Shown here: piece after piece, positions 31,426 through 38,488 of the stretch
Layout: each line of letters begins with the position of its first letter
Position numbering within the stretch: position 1 is the first letter of the stretch
Assembly: GCF_007993935.1 (NCBI RefSeq)
Contig: NZ_VITY01000003.1
Span: 434,001-498,000, forward strand
Direction: 5' to 3'
Length of the DNA: 64,000 nucleotides
From: Bradyrhizobium macuxiense
GTDB taxonomy: Bacteria > Pseudomonadota > Alphaproteobacteria > Rhizobiales > Xanthobacteraceae
Translations under genes and position numbers: made by a program
Notes under the pieces: generated by a model
The model's input: the letters and a program-made list of their open reading frames with translations, nothing else
What the model was told of the DNA's origin: nothing
Databases searched by the model: none

Positions 31426-31679
31426 CGGTTGGCTCCTCATTTCGAGGTAGCGACCCGTGCCTCTCCTTGAGGCATAGGGCCTCTACCAGAGTGGACGATA
31501 GCGAACGAGTGTCTGCTCGTTTCTGGGCGATTGTACGACTGCTCCGCGAACGCTCCGATCACAAACACGCGACGCTGCGTGGGAGGTATCGGAGCGCATC
31601 GGGCAGGCCGCACGTTACGCTATCCTTCAAGGAACGATCCGATGTGTTGCTCGTTCCTCGCCGCCGCAAGTATTTGCGC

Positions 31680-32384
31680 TCAGTACTTGCGATAGAGGCC
31701 GATCAGCTTGCCCTGGATGCGGACCCGGTTCGGCGGCAGGATGCGCACTTCATAGGCGGTGTTGGCCGGCTCCAGCGCGATCGACGCGCCGCGGCGGCGG
31801 AAGCGCTTCAGGGTGGCTTCCTCCTCGTCGATCAGCGCCACCACGATGTCGCCGGTATTGGCGACGTCGTTGCGCTGGATCAGCGCCATGTCGCCATCGA
31901 GGATGCCGGCATCGACCATCGAGTCGCCGCGCACTTCCAGCGCATAATGCTCGCCGGCGCCGAGCATGTCGGGCGGCACGCTGATGGTGTGGCTGCGGGT
32001 CTGCAGCGCCTCGATCGGCGTACCGGCGGCGATCCGGCCCATCACCGGGACGGCGACCGGACGGTTGCCGTCGTCCTCGGCGACCGGGGGCGTGCTGGTG
32101 CGCTTGCCGAGGGTGCCTTCGATGACGCTTGGCGTGAAGCCGCGGCGGCCGTTGCCGCCGCCCGCGGAGAGCTCGGGCAGCTTGATGACTTCGATGGCGC
32201 GGGCGCGGTTGGGCAGGCGGCGGATGAAGCCGCGCTCCTCCAGCGCAGTGATCAGGCGGTGGATACCGGATTTCGAGCGCAGGTCGAGCGCATCCTTCAT
32301 CTCGTCGAAGGAGGGCGGCACGCCGGCCTCTTTCAGACGTTCATTGATGAAACGCAGAAGTTCGTACTGTTTGCGCGTGAGCAT
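31680..32384 (-). CDS. lexA: LexA repressor
   Basis: SOS repressor and self-cleaving protease, 234 residues. The N-terminal winged helix ([16 protein letters not shown]) is followed by the Ala120-Gly121 cleavage site ([11 protein letters not shown]), the catalytic Ser155 ([10 protein letters not shown]), and Lys193 (EATLKRF). A GTTC-N7-GTTC box lies about 170 bp upstream, as in Alphaproteobacteria. ATG 32384 begins [10 protein letters not shown], the usual LexA start. It follows moeA on the same strand; 243 bp separate them. Confidence 0.97.
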   Translation of the reverse strand: MLTRKQYELLRFINERLKEAGVPPSFDEMKDALDLRSKSGIHRLITALEERGFIRRLPNRARAIEVIKLPELSAGGGNGRRGFTPSVIEGTLGKRTSTPPVAEDDGNRPVAVPVMGRIAAGTPIEALQTRSHTISVPPDMLGAGEHYALEVRGDSMVDAGILDGDMALIQRNDVANTGDIVVALIDEEEATLKRFRRRGASIALEPANTAYEVRILPPNRVRIQGKLIGLYRKY

Positions 32385-32550
32385 CTCGAGTATTCCCCCG
32401 GTTGATAGCGTCGTTCGATTCCGAGACTCTTCAGTGGGGCCTGCAGGCCGGGCCTGACCTCAGGAGCATTGTGCTTGCTGCAAGCGCTCCCTGGCGGCCT
32501 CCCGTTTGTAGACACCAGTACTCGAAACAAATCATGAACGGACACTATAT

Positions 32551-32565
32551 GTTCGATATGTGTTC
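32551..32565 (-). promoter_or_regulatory. LexA (SOS) box upstream of lexA
   Basis: GTTC at 32551 and GTTC at 32562, separated by 7 nt (GATATGT): exactly the alphaproteobacterial GTTC-N7-GTTC site, read here on the lexA strand as GAAC-N7-GAAC. A weaker third half, GTCC, follows at the same 7-nt spacing on that strand. The site is 167 bp upstream of the lexA ATG, in the gap after moeA. It supports lexA autoregulation. Confidence 0.8.
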
Positions 32566-32627
32566 CGCAACCACTTAATTTCAGGTGAACGCGCACGGCA
32601 ACGCACAATGAGCGGGCCGCGAAAGCC

Positions 32628-33839
32628 TCACTCCGGCAGCGTCAGGATCTCGCATTCGGCGCCTTTGACGGCCGCCGGCGCAAACGGCGGACGCACGAGA
32701 AGTGCCCGTGCCGCAGCGAGATTCCCGAGCAGCGACGAGTCCTGCTGCATGACAGGCGTTGCGATCAGCGTGCCGTCTTCGCGCTCTTCGATGCGCGCAC
32801 GCAGATAGTCCTCGCGCTGGTCGTTGGCGGCGAGGTCGCGGCCGAGCAGGGCGCTCGCGCGGCGATGATGAATCACTTTTCGGCCGCTCAATGCGCGAAT
32901 CAACGGCACCAGGAACAGGAAGGCGCAGACATAGGAGGACACCGGATTGCCGGGCAGGCCGATCACCCGCATCGACCCCAATCGGCCGTGCATCATCGGC
33001 TTGCCGGGCCGCATCGCGATCCGCCAGAACGCCATCTGGACGCCCTCGGCCTCCAGCGACTGCTTGACGAGATCGTGGTCGCCGACCGAGGCGCCGCCGG
33101 TGGTGATCAGGATGTCGGCACCGCTCTCGCGCGCCCGGCGGATGCCGGCCGTGGTCGCCTCCACGGTGTCGGCGGCGATCCCGAGGTCGACGGTCTCGGC
33201 GCCTTCGGCGCGCGCCAGCGCCCGCAGCGCGTAGCCGTTGGAATAGACGATCTGGCCGGGGCCGGGCTTCGATCCCGGCATCACCAGCTCATCGCCGGTT
33301 GCCAGCACGGCGACCTTCGGCCGGCGGCGCACCGCGAGCTCCGGATAGTTCATGGCGGCCGCCAGCGACAGCGCGCGATCGGAGAGGCGGCTGCCGGCGG
33401 CGAGCAGCACGTCGCCTTCGCGGAAGTCGACGCCCGCGGCGCGGATGTGCCGTCCGGCGGCAGCTAGCTCTGATATCGCGATGTGGTCGCCGTCGACCCT
33501 GGTGTCCTCCTGGATGATGACGGCGTCGGCGCCGTCGGGGATCACGCCGCCGGTAAAGATCCGCACCGCCTCGCCGGCACCGACCGTCCGCTCGAACGGC
33601 CGGCCGGCGGCGACTTCGCCGATCACCTTGAGCCGGGCCTTCAGATCACCCGCATCGGCTGCCCGCACCGCATAGCCGTCCATCGCCGACATCGGCTGCG
33701 GCGGCTGGGTGCGAAGCGCGGCGAGGTCACCCGCCAGCGTACGGTGGTAGGCGGCATCGAGCGCGACCATCTCCTGCGGCAGCGGCTCGGCGCCGGCGAG
33801 AACGGCGGACAGGGCATCGGCAACCGGCATCAGGGCCAC
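32628..33839 (-). CDS. moeA: molybdopterin molybdenumtransferase
   Basis: Inserts molybdate into molybdopterin-AMP in Mo-cofactor synthesis, 403 residues. The MoeA order is seen: N-terminal domain with MSAMDGYAVRAAD, AGGG-like FTGGVIPDGADAVI, the MoCF-binding domain GGASVGDHDLVKQ with LITTGGASVGD, and MRPGKPMMHG. C-terminal domain IV is present. Start GTG 33839 has GAGGAG 8 nt upstream. lexA follows on the same strand. moaC, another gene of the same cofactor pathway, is about 21 kb away. Confidence 0.96.
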   Translation of the reverse strand: MALMPVADALSAVLAGAEPLPQEMVALDAAYHRTLAGDLAALRTQPPQPMSAMDGYAVRAADAGDLKARLKVIGEVAAGRPFERTVGAGEAVRIFTGGVIPDGADAVIIQEDTRVDGDHIAISELAAAGRHIRAAGVDFREGDVLLAAGSRLSDRALSLAAAMNYPELAVRRRPKVAVLATGDELVMPGSKPGPGQIVYSNGYALRALARAEGAETVDLGIAADTVEATTAGIRRARESGADILITTGGASVGDHDLVKQSLEAEGVQMAFWRIAMRPGKPMMHGRLGSMRVIGLPGNPVSSYVCAFLFLVPLIRALSGRKVIHHRRASALLGRDLAANDQREDYLRARIEEREDGTLIATPVMQQDSSLLGNLAAARALLVRPPFAPAAVKGAECEILTLPE

Positions 33840-33851
33840 GCTCAGAGCTCC

Positions 33852-33913
33852 TCAAATCCAGGGTTCAAATCCCAGGGTCAAATCCCAAGGTCAAATCCCA
33901 AGGTCAAATCCCA
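33852..33913. repeat. five copies of a 13-bp tandem repeat upstream of moeA
   Basis: TCAAATCCCA or TCAAATCCA occurs at 33852, 33865, 33878, 33891 and 33904, an exact 13-bp period; the unit is about GTCAAATCCCAAG. The last copy contains the stop codon of the HAD gene (33904-33906), and the first ends near the moeA ribosome-binding site. It therefore fills the 64-bp gap between two genes on the same strand. Confidence 0.85.
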
Positions 33914-34530
33914 AGTGCAGTCAGTGCCCCTGCCACGTCATCCGTCGATGTCACGTGGATGGCATGAAGGCCGCGCGCCCGCGCACCCTCGATATTGGCA
34001 GCCAGGTCGTCGAAGAACAGGATCCGCGACGCCGGCACGCCGATGGCTTTTACCACATGATCGTAAGCCGCGGCGTCGGGTTTGCGAAAGCCGATCGTCG
34101 AGGACAGGAAGATGGTGCGGAAATGGCCGAGCAACTCGGCATGGGCGACCGAGAAATGTGCGACATGGGCCGGGTTGGTGTTGGAGAACGCGTAGAGCGG
34201 CATCCGCTTCGCGGCGGCCGCGAGCAGCGGCGCGATGCCCGGCATCTCGCCGGTGAAGATCGAATTCCAGCCCTCGAGGAATTGCGCGTCGCTGAGGCCG
34301 ATGCCGAGCGACTGGCGCAGGCTCGCGAAGAACGCCGCATCGTCGATCCGGCCGATCTCGTGATGCTTGAAGCTGTCGTCGACGACGAAGCGGCTGGCGA
34401 GTTCGGCCGGTGCGCAGCCGGCATGCTGCGCCCAGTGCGCCATCACCTTGTCAAAGTCGATGTCGAGCACGACGCGGCCGATATCGAACAGCAGCACGTC
34501 GACGGAATCGGGGGAGAGTTGCGAGGTCAT
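33904..34530 (-). CDS. HAD-family hydrolase
   Basis: A 208-residue HAD-like protein (YihX/PNPase-like subfamily). Motif I is LLFDIGRVVLDIDF: the first Asp is present, but the second Asp of DxDx[TV] is replaced by Gly-Arg (DIGRVV), as in the YihX type (DIGNV). Motif II is LYAFSNTN, motif III lies at the lysine of GFRKPD, and motif IV is LFFDDLAANIEGA. It would hydrolyse a phosphate ester; the substrate is unknown. ATG 34530 is chosen over the longer frame. It is upstream of moeA and shares the strand. Confidence 0.85.
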   Translation of the reverse strand: MTSQLSPDSVDVLLFDIGRVVLDIDFDKVMAHWAQHAGCAPAELASRFVVDDSFKHHEIGRIDDAAFFASLRQSLGIGLSDAQFLEGWNSIFTGEMPGIAPLLAAAAKRMPLYAFSNTNPAHVAHFSVAHAELLGHFRTIFLSSTIGFRKPDAAAYDHVVKAIGVPASRILFFDDLAANIEGARARGLHAIHVTSTDDVAGALTALGI

Positions 34531-34628
34531 TGCGTGAAACCGTGTACGAGAATTGCAGGCAGGCGGCAATGTCCCCGATTTGTGCGGCAGGCATGCGACG
34601 AGTCTTCCCTGCGAAAGGTATCGGCTCC

Positions 34629-34750
34629 GTCATCCTGAGGTGCGCGCCTTGCGGCGCAATTGCGCCGCTGGGCGAGCCTCGAAGGATGCACGGCTGCAGT
34701 CGCTCCGCCAACCCTTCGAGACGGCCACTTCGCGGTCTCCTCAGGGTGAC
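34629..34750. repeat. dispersed hairpin repeat (REP-like), copy 1
   Basis: The left half starts GTCATCCTGAGG and contains CGAGCCTCGAAGGATG; the right half ends with TTCGAGAC, then TCTCCTCAGGGTGAC, the inverse of the start. The same element is found at 54573-54702. It sits in the 870-bp stretch after the HAD gene. The gap 34531-34628 shows nothing else. Confidence 0.75.
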
Positions 34751-34781
34751 TGTGATAGGCGTGATCCTGTGATTTCCCCAA

Positions 34782-34905
34782 TCGTCGTGCTGGCGAAAGC
34801 CAGGACCCATAACCACCGCATCTGGTGATGAACGGGACAGCGGCCCCAGCGTCGCGCAACAATTCTCATTTGGGGTAATGGGTCCTGGCTTGCGCCAGGA
34901 CGACA
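34782..34905. repeat. inverted repeat, CCAGGACCCAT type
   Basis: Left arm has CTGGCGAAAGCCAGGACCCA and right arm has TGGGTCCTGGC with GCCAGGACGACA: a large cruciform, each arm with its own small hairpin. It directly follows the REP-like copy 1. This family is common between Bradyrhizobium genes, from memory. Confidence 0.7.
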
Positions 34906-35005
34906 CTGAATTTGTGGCGCAGTTTGTCGGTCATACGCTCGCATTCTCGCGACATGAATAGCCCGAGTCTATGCATTTCATTTCGCCGCTCGGAGAACAG
35001 AGGGC

Positions 35006-35099
35006 GCAGGGAACGCCGGGTGCGATCGCACCCGTGCAAAGGGTAGCGAACTCGGGGGTAGGACCACAGGTGCAACCGGAGCAATCCGGCTTTCCCTGC
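35006..35099. repeat. long imperfect inverted repeat with an internal perfect palindrome
   Basis: GCAGGGAACGCCGG (35006-35019) pairs with CCGGCTTTCCCTGC (35086-35099). The perfect 16-bp palindrome GGGTGCGATCGCACCC spans 35018-35033. An open frame across this element (34971-35201) is a known type of false gene in Bradyrhizobium, so I do not annotate it. The following bases to 35331 show nothing I can name. Confidence 0.65.
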
Positions 35100-35331
35100 G
35101 CGATGGGCTACGGCTTATCCGTGCTCGCCGGCGAGACTGCGACGCCAGGCCGTCAGGATGGAGAGAAGCTGAAATTCTTTCATTTCGATTCACATGCGTG
35201 ATTTTCGAAACCCGAATTTGCGCGGATCATTGCACGACTGGGCAGGATGATGTTCATTTCAAGCATATTGCAGACCCAGTAGGCCGTTGATTTTTTGCAG
35301 ACGACGGTCGGCGACAACATAGGAAATGCAG

Positions 35332-35362
35332 TGGCCCCGGCTCGCCCCTCTCGCCGGGGCCA
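35332..35362. repeat. GGCCCC hairpin, copy 1
   Basis: TGGCCCCGGC and GCCGGGGCCA with an 11-nt loop, a perfect 10-bp stem. Similar hairpins are at 35513-35543, 37734-37761 and 43526-43551. It may be a terminator or an RNA-encoding repeat. Confidence 0.55.
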
Positions 35363-35402
35363 TTGCCTTGCGCTGATGTTAGCGCCTCATCGAACGGACA
35401 GC

Positions 35403-35483
35403 GTGGAAATCGGCTTTCTCAGCTTTGCTGGAATGTCATTTGTCGTGCTGGTCGCCAGCGTGGGCTGGCTTCTGATCGGATGA
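35403..35483 (+). CDS. possible 26-residue membrane peptide
   Basis: GTG start at 35403, reading VEIGFLSFAGMSFVV then a hydrophobic stretch to the stop TGA (35481-35483). It would be a single membrane helix. No ribosome-binding site is convincing. It is listed because four more very short membrane proteins lie in the same 9 kb. It could be spurious. Confidence 0.3.
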   Translation: MEIGFLSFAGMSFVVLVASVGWLLIG

Positions 35484-35512
35484 GGCGGGCATTCAGTGGA
35501 TGATCGGAACTT

Positions 35513-35543
35513 GGCCTCGGTGTGTTGCCCACTCGCTGGGGCC
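35513..35543 (+). terminator. GGCCCC hairpin, copy 2, with T tract
   Basis: GGCCTCGG (35513-35520) faces TCGCTGGGGCC (35533-35543), the same 3' arm as copy 3, and TTTTCTTTCC follows. As a terminator it would serve the possible peptide gene at 35403. The stem is imperfect. Confidence 0.45.
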
Positions 35544-35571
35544 TTTTCTTTCCAGCTTCCGCATCAATCGA

Positions 35572-35673
35572 CTAGTGCAAATAGGTCAACCCTCCCGCCA
35601 CGATTGCCAAGGCAAAGGCAGAAACAGCCACCGCGATAATCCAGGGCATGTCGTGGCGTTCTCTCGGGGTCAT
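35572..35673 (-). CDS. 33-residue single-helix membrane protein
   Basis: MTPRERHDMPWIIAVAVSA followed by hydrophobic residues to Leu-His. ATG at 35673 has GGGAG only 5 nt upstream, so translation is likely. A charged N-terminus of ten residues precedes one transmembrane helix. No function is known. It is too short for standard gene callers. Confidence 0.6.
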   Translation of the reverse strand: MTPRERHDMPWIIAVAVSAFALAIVAGGLTYLH

Positions 35674-35736
35674 GGCGGCTCCCTTGCCGGTCGCAGGCTG
35701 CAGTAGTTCTGGCTTGCCGCAAGCGGCCGACCAGGC

Positions 35737-36087
35737 TCACGGTTCTCGCTTGATGGTCCCTTCATGACAATTTTCGCGGTAGCGGCGGCAGTTGTCTTGG
35801 CCTGCTATGCCAAGCTCCTCTCTGTACATGCAACCGTCACGCAGCCACTCGCAATTGACATGCGGTGTCGATGGCGAGCAAGAATTGCGAAACTTGACGC
35901 AATTTTCCTCGCCTTCGCCAAGTTCGTCTTTCAGTTCGCACGCGCGCAGCAAGTCACGGCAGTCGCCGCCTTGCGGTGTCGTGGCAGATGCAGAATTGGC
36001 TAAATGTCCCGAGTGCCATGCAGCAAAGATCGCGAGAGCGGCGGCGCACAAGGCGGCAATGGTTGGCCTGACTGGCGTCTCGCTCAC
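35737..36087 (-). CDS. exported protein with two Cys4 repeats
   Basis: A 116-residue protein, GTG start. A hydrophobic N-terminal segment (IAALCAAALAIFAAW) acts as signal or anchor, followed by eight cysteines in two copies: C43-x6-C50-x12-C63-x6-C70 and C79-x6-C86-x13-C100-x6-C107. Each copy also shares the pattern LKDELG/YREELG, and NC-x-x-[FY]-R. The spacing resembles helical hairpins pinned by disulfides, as in the periplasm. I know no named family. It lies in the small-protein zone, antisense to no known gene. Confidence 0.6.
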   Translation of the reverse strand: MSETPVRPTIAALCAAALAIFAAWHSGHLANSASATTPQGGDCRDLLRACELKDELGEGEENCVKFRNSCSPSTPHVNCEWLRDGCMYREELGIAGQDNCRRYRENCHEGTIKREP

Positions 36088-36290
36088 CTTGATTGCGGCT
36101 CCCGTAAGATGAGGGTAGGGGCATTGCCGCCACCACCGCTCTCGTTTGATGCTCGGCCTTTACCTTGGGAACGGTCGGCGACCACGACTGTTCCTCGCCG
36201 GGACCCCGCGAGCGATGGAGGCGTTCGCTCCATTCCGATCATGGACGCCGTCAGACTGGGCGCGAGCCTTTGTGGCTCTCCGAGCATGCA

Positions 36291-36506
36291 TCAGGGGTGC
36301 AGAAGCCAAAGCAGCCGTTGCCGGTGCTGTTCACTGTCAAGCTGATTTCTGCGCATGACTTCAAGTTCGGCCTGAACCTTGGTGGTGTCCTCATTCAGCC
36401 GCTTCAATTCAATCAGGGACGCCTCAAGCTCAGCGAGCCGCTTTTCGCCTTCGACCACGTCGAGTTCAATCTGCCTCAGCTCGTCCATGATCGCGTCTTT
36501 GTACAT
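36291..36506 (-). CDS. 71-residue coiled-coil protein
   Basis: MYKDAIMDELRQIELDVVEG then EKRLAELEASLIELKRL and a second helix ending in RLLWLLHP. Heptad spacing of Leu/Ile and charges is clear, so it should form a coiled coil. ATG 36506 has GGGAG a few bases upstream; the open frame continues upstream but is less protein-like. No function known. Confidence 0.55.
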   Translation of the reverse strand: MYKDAIMDELRQIELDVVEGEKRLAELEASLIELKRLNEDTTKVQAELEVMRRNQLDSEQHRQRLLWLLHP

Positions 36507-36607
36507 CGAACTCCCGGCGTATTTTGCCACCAGTCGTGCGTGCTGCACTGTTCAGCAGAAACGGCCTGCAAATCCTGCCGTTCCTGGCTGTGCTCAGAAT
36601 CCGTTTG

Positions 36608-36700
36608 TCACCCGCCGACGGCCTTCTGAAGCGCGACCAGCAAGCCGAAGACCGAGCCGGTCACAGCGAGGAAGACGGTGAAGTAGTAGATGCGATACAT
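36608..36700 (-). CDS. 30-residue single-helix membrane protein
   Basis: MYRIYYFTVFLAVTGSVFGL followed by LVALQKAVGG and TGA: one transmembrane helix. The ribosome-binding site is weak. Short proteins of this type are common in Bradyrhizobium from memory. Too short for most gene callers. Confidence 0.5.
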   Translation of the reverse strand: MYRIYYFTVFLAVTGSVFGLLVALQKAVGG

Positions 36701-36721
36701 GACTGGCCGTTCTTCGCTGGT

Positions 36722-36961
36722 CTAGTCGAGTAGATTGTATTTTGTGCTCAAGCGTTCCTGAATACGAAGCGCTGCGTGATCGGCAGTTGATTGAGCGGCC
36801 TCGCCGTAATCCGCGATCGTCGCGCGCCACGACGTTTCCTTGCCGAGCACATGAACCGGGCTGATGATCACTTCCTTGACGCCGGCGCAGCCCGGCTCGC
36901 CGCGCAAAAGATCAAGGATTTCGTAAACGAGCCTTGCTCGCGGAACAGATTGCATTTCCAT
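36722..36961 (-). CDS. conserved small hypothetical protein
   Basis: A 79-residue protein: MEMQSVPRARLVYEILDLLR, then a Gly-Cys stretch, then KEVIISPVHVLGKETSWRAT and a helical C-terminus ending KYNLLD. It looks like a conserved unannotated family; I recall similar sequences in Bradyrhizobium. ATG 36961 or 36955 could be the start. It sits just upstream of the 30-residue membrane protein on the same strand. Confidence 0.55.
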   Translation of the reverse strand: MEMQSVPRARLVYEILDLLRGEPGCAGVKEVIISPVHVLGKETSWRATIADYGEAAQSTADHAALRIQERLSTKYNLLD

Positions 36962-37099
36962 CGCCGGCCAACATCGACTGCGCAGTCACGGACACATGTC
37001 GGCGACAGCTGGATACTTGCAGTTGACGCTCGTCACGATCGGTCGTTCCTCGCGCGCGAATAGATGCCCGGCAAACCAATGTCTTTCCGTAAAGATGGA

Positions 37100-37135
37100 T
37101 TCATAGGAAGCCCGCCTATGGGCGACTCCTATGAA
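37100..37135. promoter_or_regulatory. two-level hairpin in the 36962-37289 gap
   Basis: Outer arms TTCATAGGA and TCCTATGAA (9 bp), inner arms GCCC and GGGC. It is the only strong structure in this 328-bp gap, which otherwise shows no gene or promoter that I can support. It could be a terminator, a small RNA or part of a repeat. Confidence 0.45.
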
Positions 37136-37289
37136 ATCGTTCGGCACTCGGAGCCTTGGTTGGCTGCGCGCCGCCGATGTCGGATTGATGACCGTGTCGC
37201 CGGTTCAGTCGCAGAGTCTCGGTTGAATTTCATTGGATAGGGTCGCTCAAGCAGACAAATTGTCGGGCTGTCCGGATCGAGGCGCCCGC

Positions 37290-37427
37290 TCACATCCGGG
37301 ACAGCGCGAGCCCGAGATAAGCGATCAGCGCGCCGGTGCTGAGAATGATGACGACGAGCGCTTGCTCTGAACGTGCCTGTAAAGTTTTCCGGGTCACGGC
37401 GATGACGCTCCGTCTCCTTGAAATCAT
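37290..37427 (-). CDS. possible 45-residue membrane protein
   Basis: MISRRRSVIAVTRKTLQARS then a hydrophobic helix (ALVVIILSTGALIAYLGLAL) and SRM. ATG 37427 has no good ribosome-binding site; an AAGGAG lies inside the frame before a later GTG (37397). Tentative, but the basic end plus membrane helix matches its neighbours. Confidence 0.4.
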   Translation of the reverse strand: MISRRRSVIAVTRKTLQARSEQALVVIILSTGALIAYLGLALSRM

Positions 37428-37733
37428 TTTGTCCAACTGACACCGGCCACCGCTCGTTCCGGTTCCGGCGCCGGAACTTGCATGAACTTTCATAAATGTC
37501 GGACCGAGATGTCTCGTCCAGTTCCACCCCGGAAAAGGCAACGCCGCCCGCATTGAATACGGGCGGACGGCGCTGGTTCTAGCCCCAGGAGGGATGGCAA
37601 AATCCTGACCTGTACGGATTACGGACGAGAGCGGAGCGGGGTTCACGGCGTCGGGCCCGTACGATTCCGGTCATCCGAAGGGGCGGAGCAAAGCGTCGCG
37701 ATAAGGTCTAGGATGATGCGACTGAGTTGCTCT

Positions 37734-37761
37734 GGCCCCGGCGACCCCCCTCGCTGGGGCC
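37734..37761 (+). repeat. GGCCCC hairpin, copy 3
   Basis: GGCCCCGGCGA and TCGCTGGGGCC, an 11-bp stem with one G-T pair and a 6-nt loop, followed by CTTTGTTTGC. It lies in the 398-bp gap 37428-37825, which otherwise shows nothing. It resembles a rho-independent terminator on the plus strand. Confidence 0.5.
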
Positions 37762-37825
37762 CTTTGTTTGCAACATCGATCTCGATGGGGCCGGACTGCA
37801 TCGCCAGGTGGCGCCTGATGCGGTC

Positions 37826-38488
37826 TCACTGTTCGCGCAGATCGACCTGCGTCAGGATGCCCTGCCGCAGCGCGAGGCGGACCAGTTCGATGTCCGTGCC
37901 GACGCCGAGCTTGTCCTTGATCAGGGAATGCAGGTTCGCGACCGTCTTGGGGCTGAGATGCAGCGCCTCGGCGATCTCGTCGGTGGTCTTTTCCGCGAGC
38001 AGCATGCGCAGCACTTCGAACTCCCGCGCGGTCAGCAGGTCGGCGGCGGCGCGCTCGCCGGCGAGGTGGCTGAGCGCGAGCTCGTGGTCGATGTCCGGGC
38101 TGATCGCGATCTTGCCCGACAGCGCATCCATGACGGCATGCACCAGCGTCTCCGGCGGGCTGGTCTTGGTGACATAGCCGCTCGCGCCGGCGCGGATCGC
38201 CTGCACGGCAAAGGCCGCGTTCTGGTGCATGGTGAACACCAGGATCCTTGCACGCTTGTCCCACTGCCTGAGGCGCCGGATGGCCTCGATGCCGCCGATG
38301 CCGGGCATCGACAGGTCCATGATCACGAGATCGGGTTCGGTCTCCTTGTAGAGGCGGTAGGCCTCGACGCCGTCGGAAGCCTCGGCGACGACACGGAGGC
38401 CCGGCTGCTTCTGCAGCATAGCCCGGTAGCCCTCCCGAACCACGGCGTGGTCGTCGACCAGCATGATGGTTCGCGCCGCACTGCTCAT
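37826..38488 (-). CDS. NarL/FixJ-family response regulator
   Basis: A 220-residue two-component regulator: receiver domain with phosphoacceptor Asp58 (LVIMDLSMPG), Lys at residue about 108 (TKTSPPETL), then LuxR-type helix-turn-helix (LTAREFEVLRMLLAEKTTDE, LHLSPKTVANLHSLIKDKL). It overlaps its kinase gene by 4 nt (ATGA), so the two are coupled. The targets are unknown; the divergent gene at 40129 is a candidate because of location. Confidence 0.93.
   Translation of the reverse strand: MSSAARTIMLVDDHAVVREGYRAMLQKQPGLRVVAEASDGVEAYRLYKETEPDLVIMDLSMPGIGGIEAIRRLRQWDKRARILVFTMHQNAAFAVQAIRAGASGYVTKTSPPETLVHAVMDALSGKIAISPDIDHELALSHLAGERAAADLLTAREFEVLRMLLAEKTTDEIAEALHLSPKTVANLHSLIKDKLGVGTDIELVRLALRQGILTQVDLREQ

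Noticed and set aside
31395..32405. 336-codon plus-strand frame opposite lexA
   Set aside because: Antisense shadow of lexA with no domain.
33840..33915. TGGGTTCAAATCCCA-like sequence resembling a tRNA T-arm
   Set aside because: It is part of the 13-bp tandem repeat and no acceptor, D or anticodon arm surrounds it.
34971..35201. 76-codon open frame over the palindromic element
   Set aside because: It is a false gene created by a dispersed inverted repeat common in these genomes.
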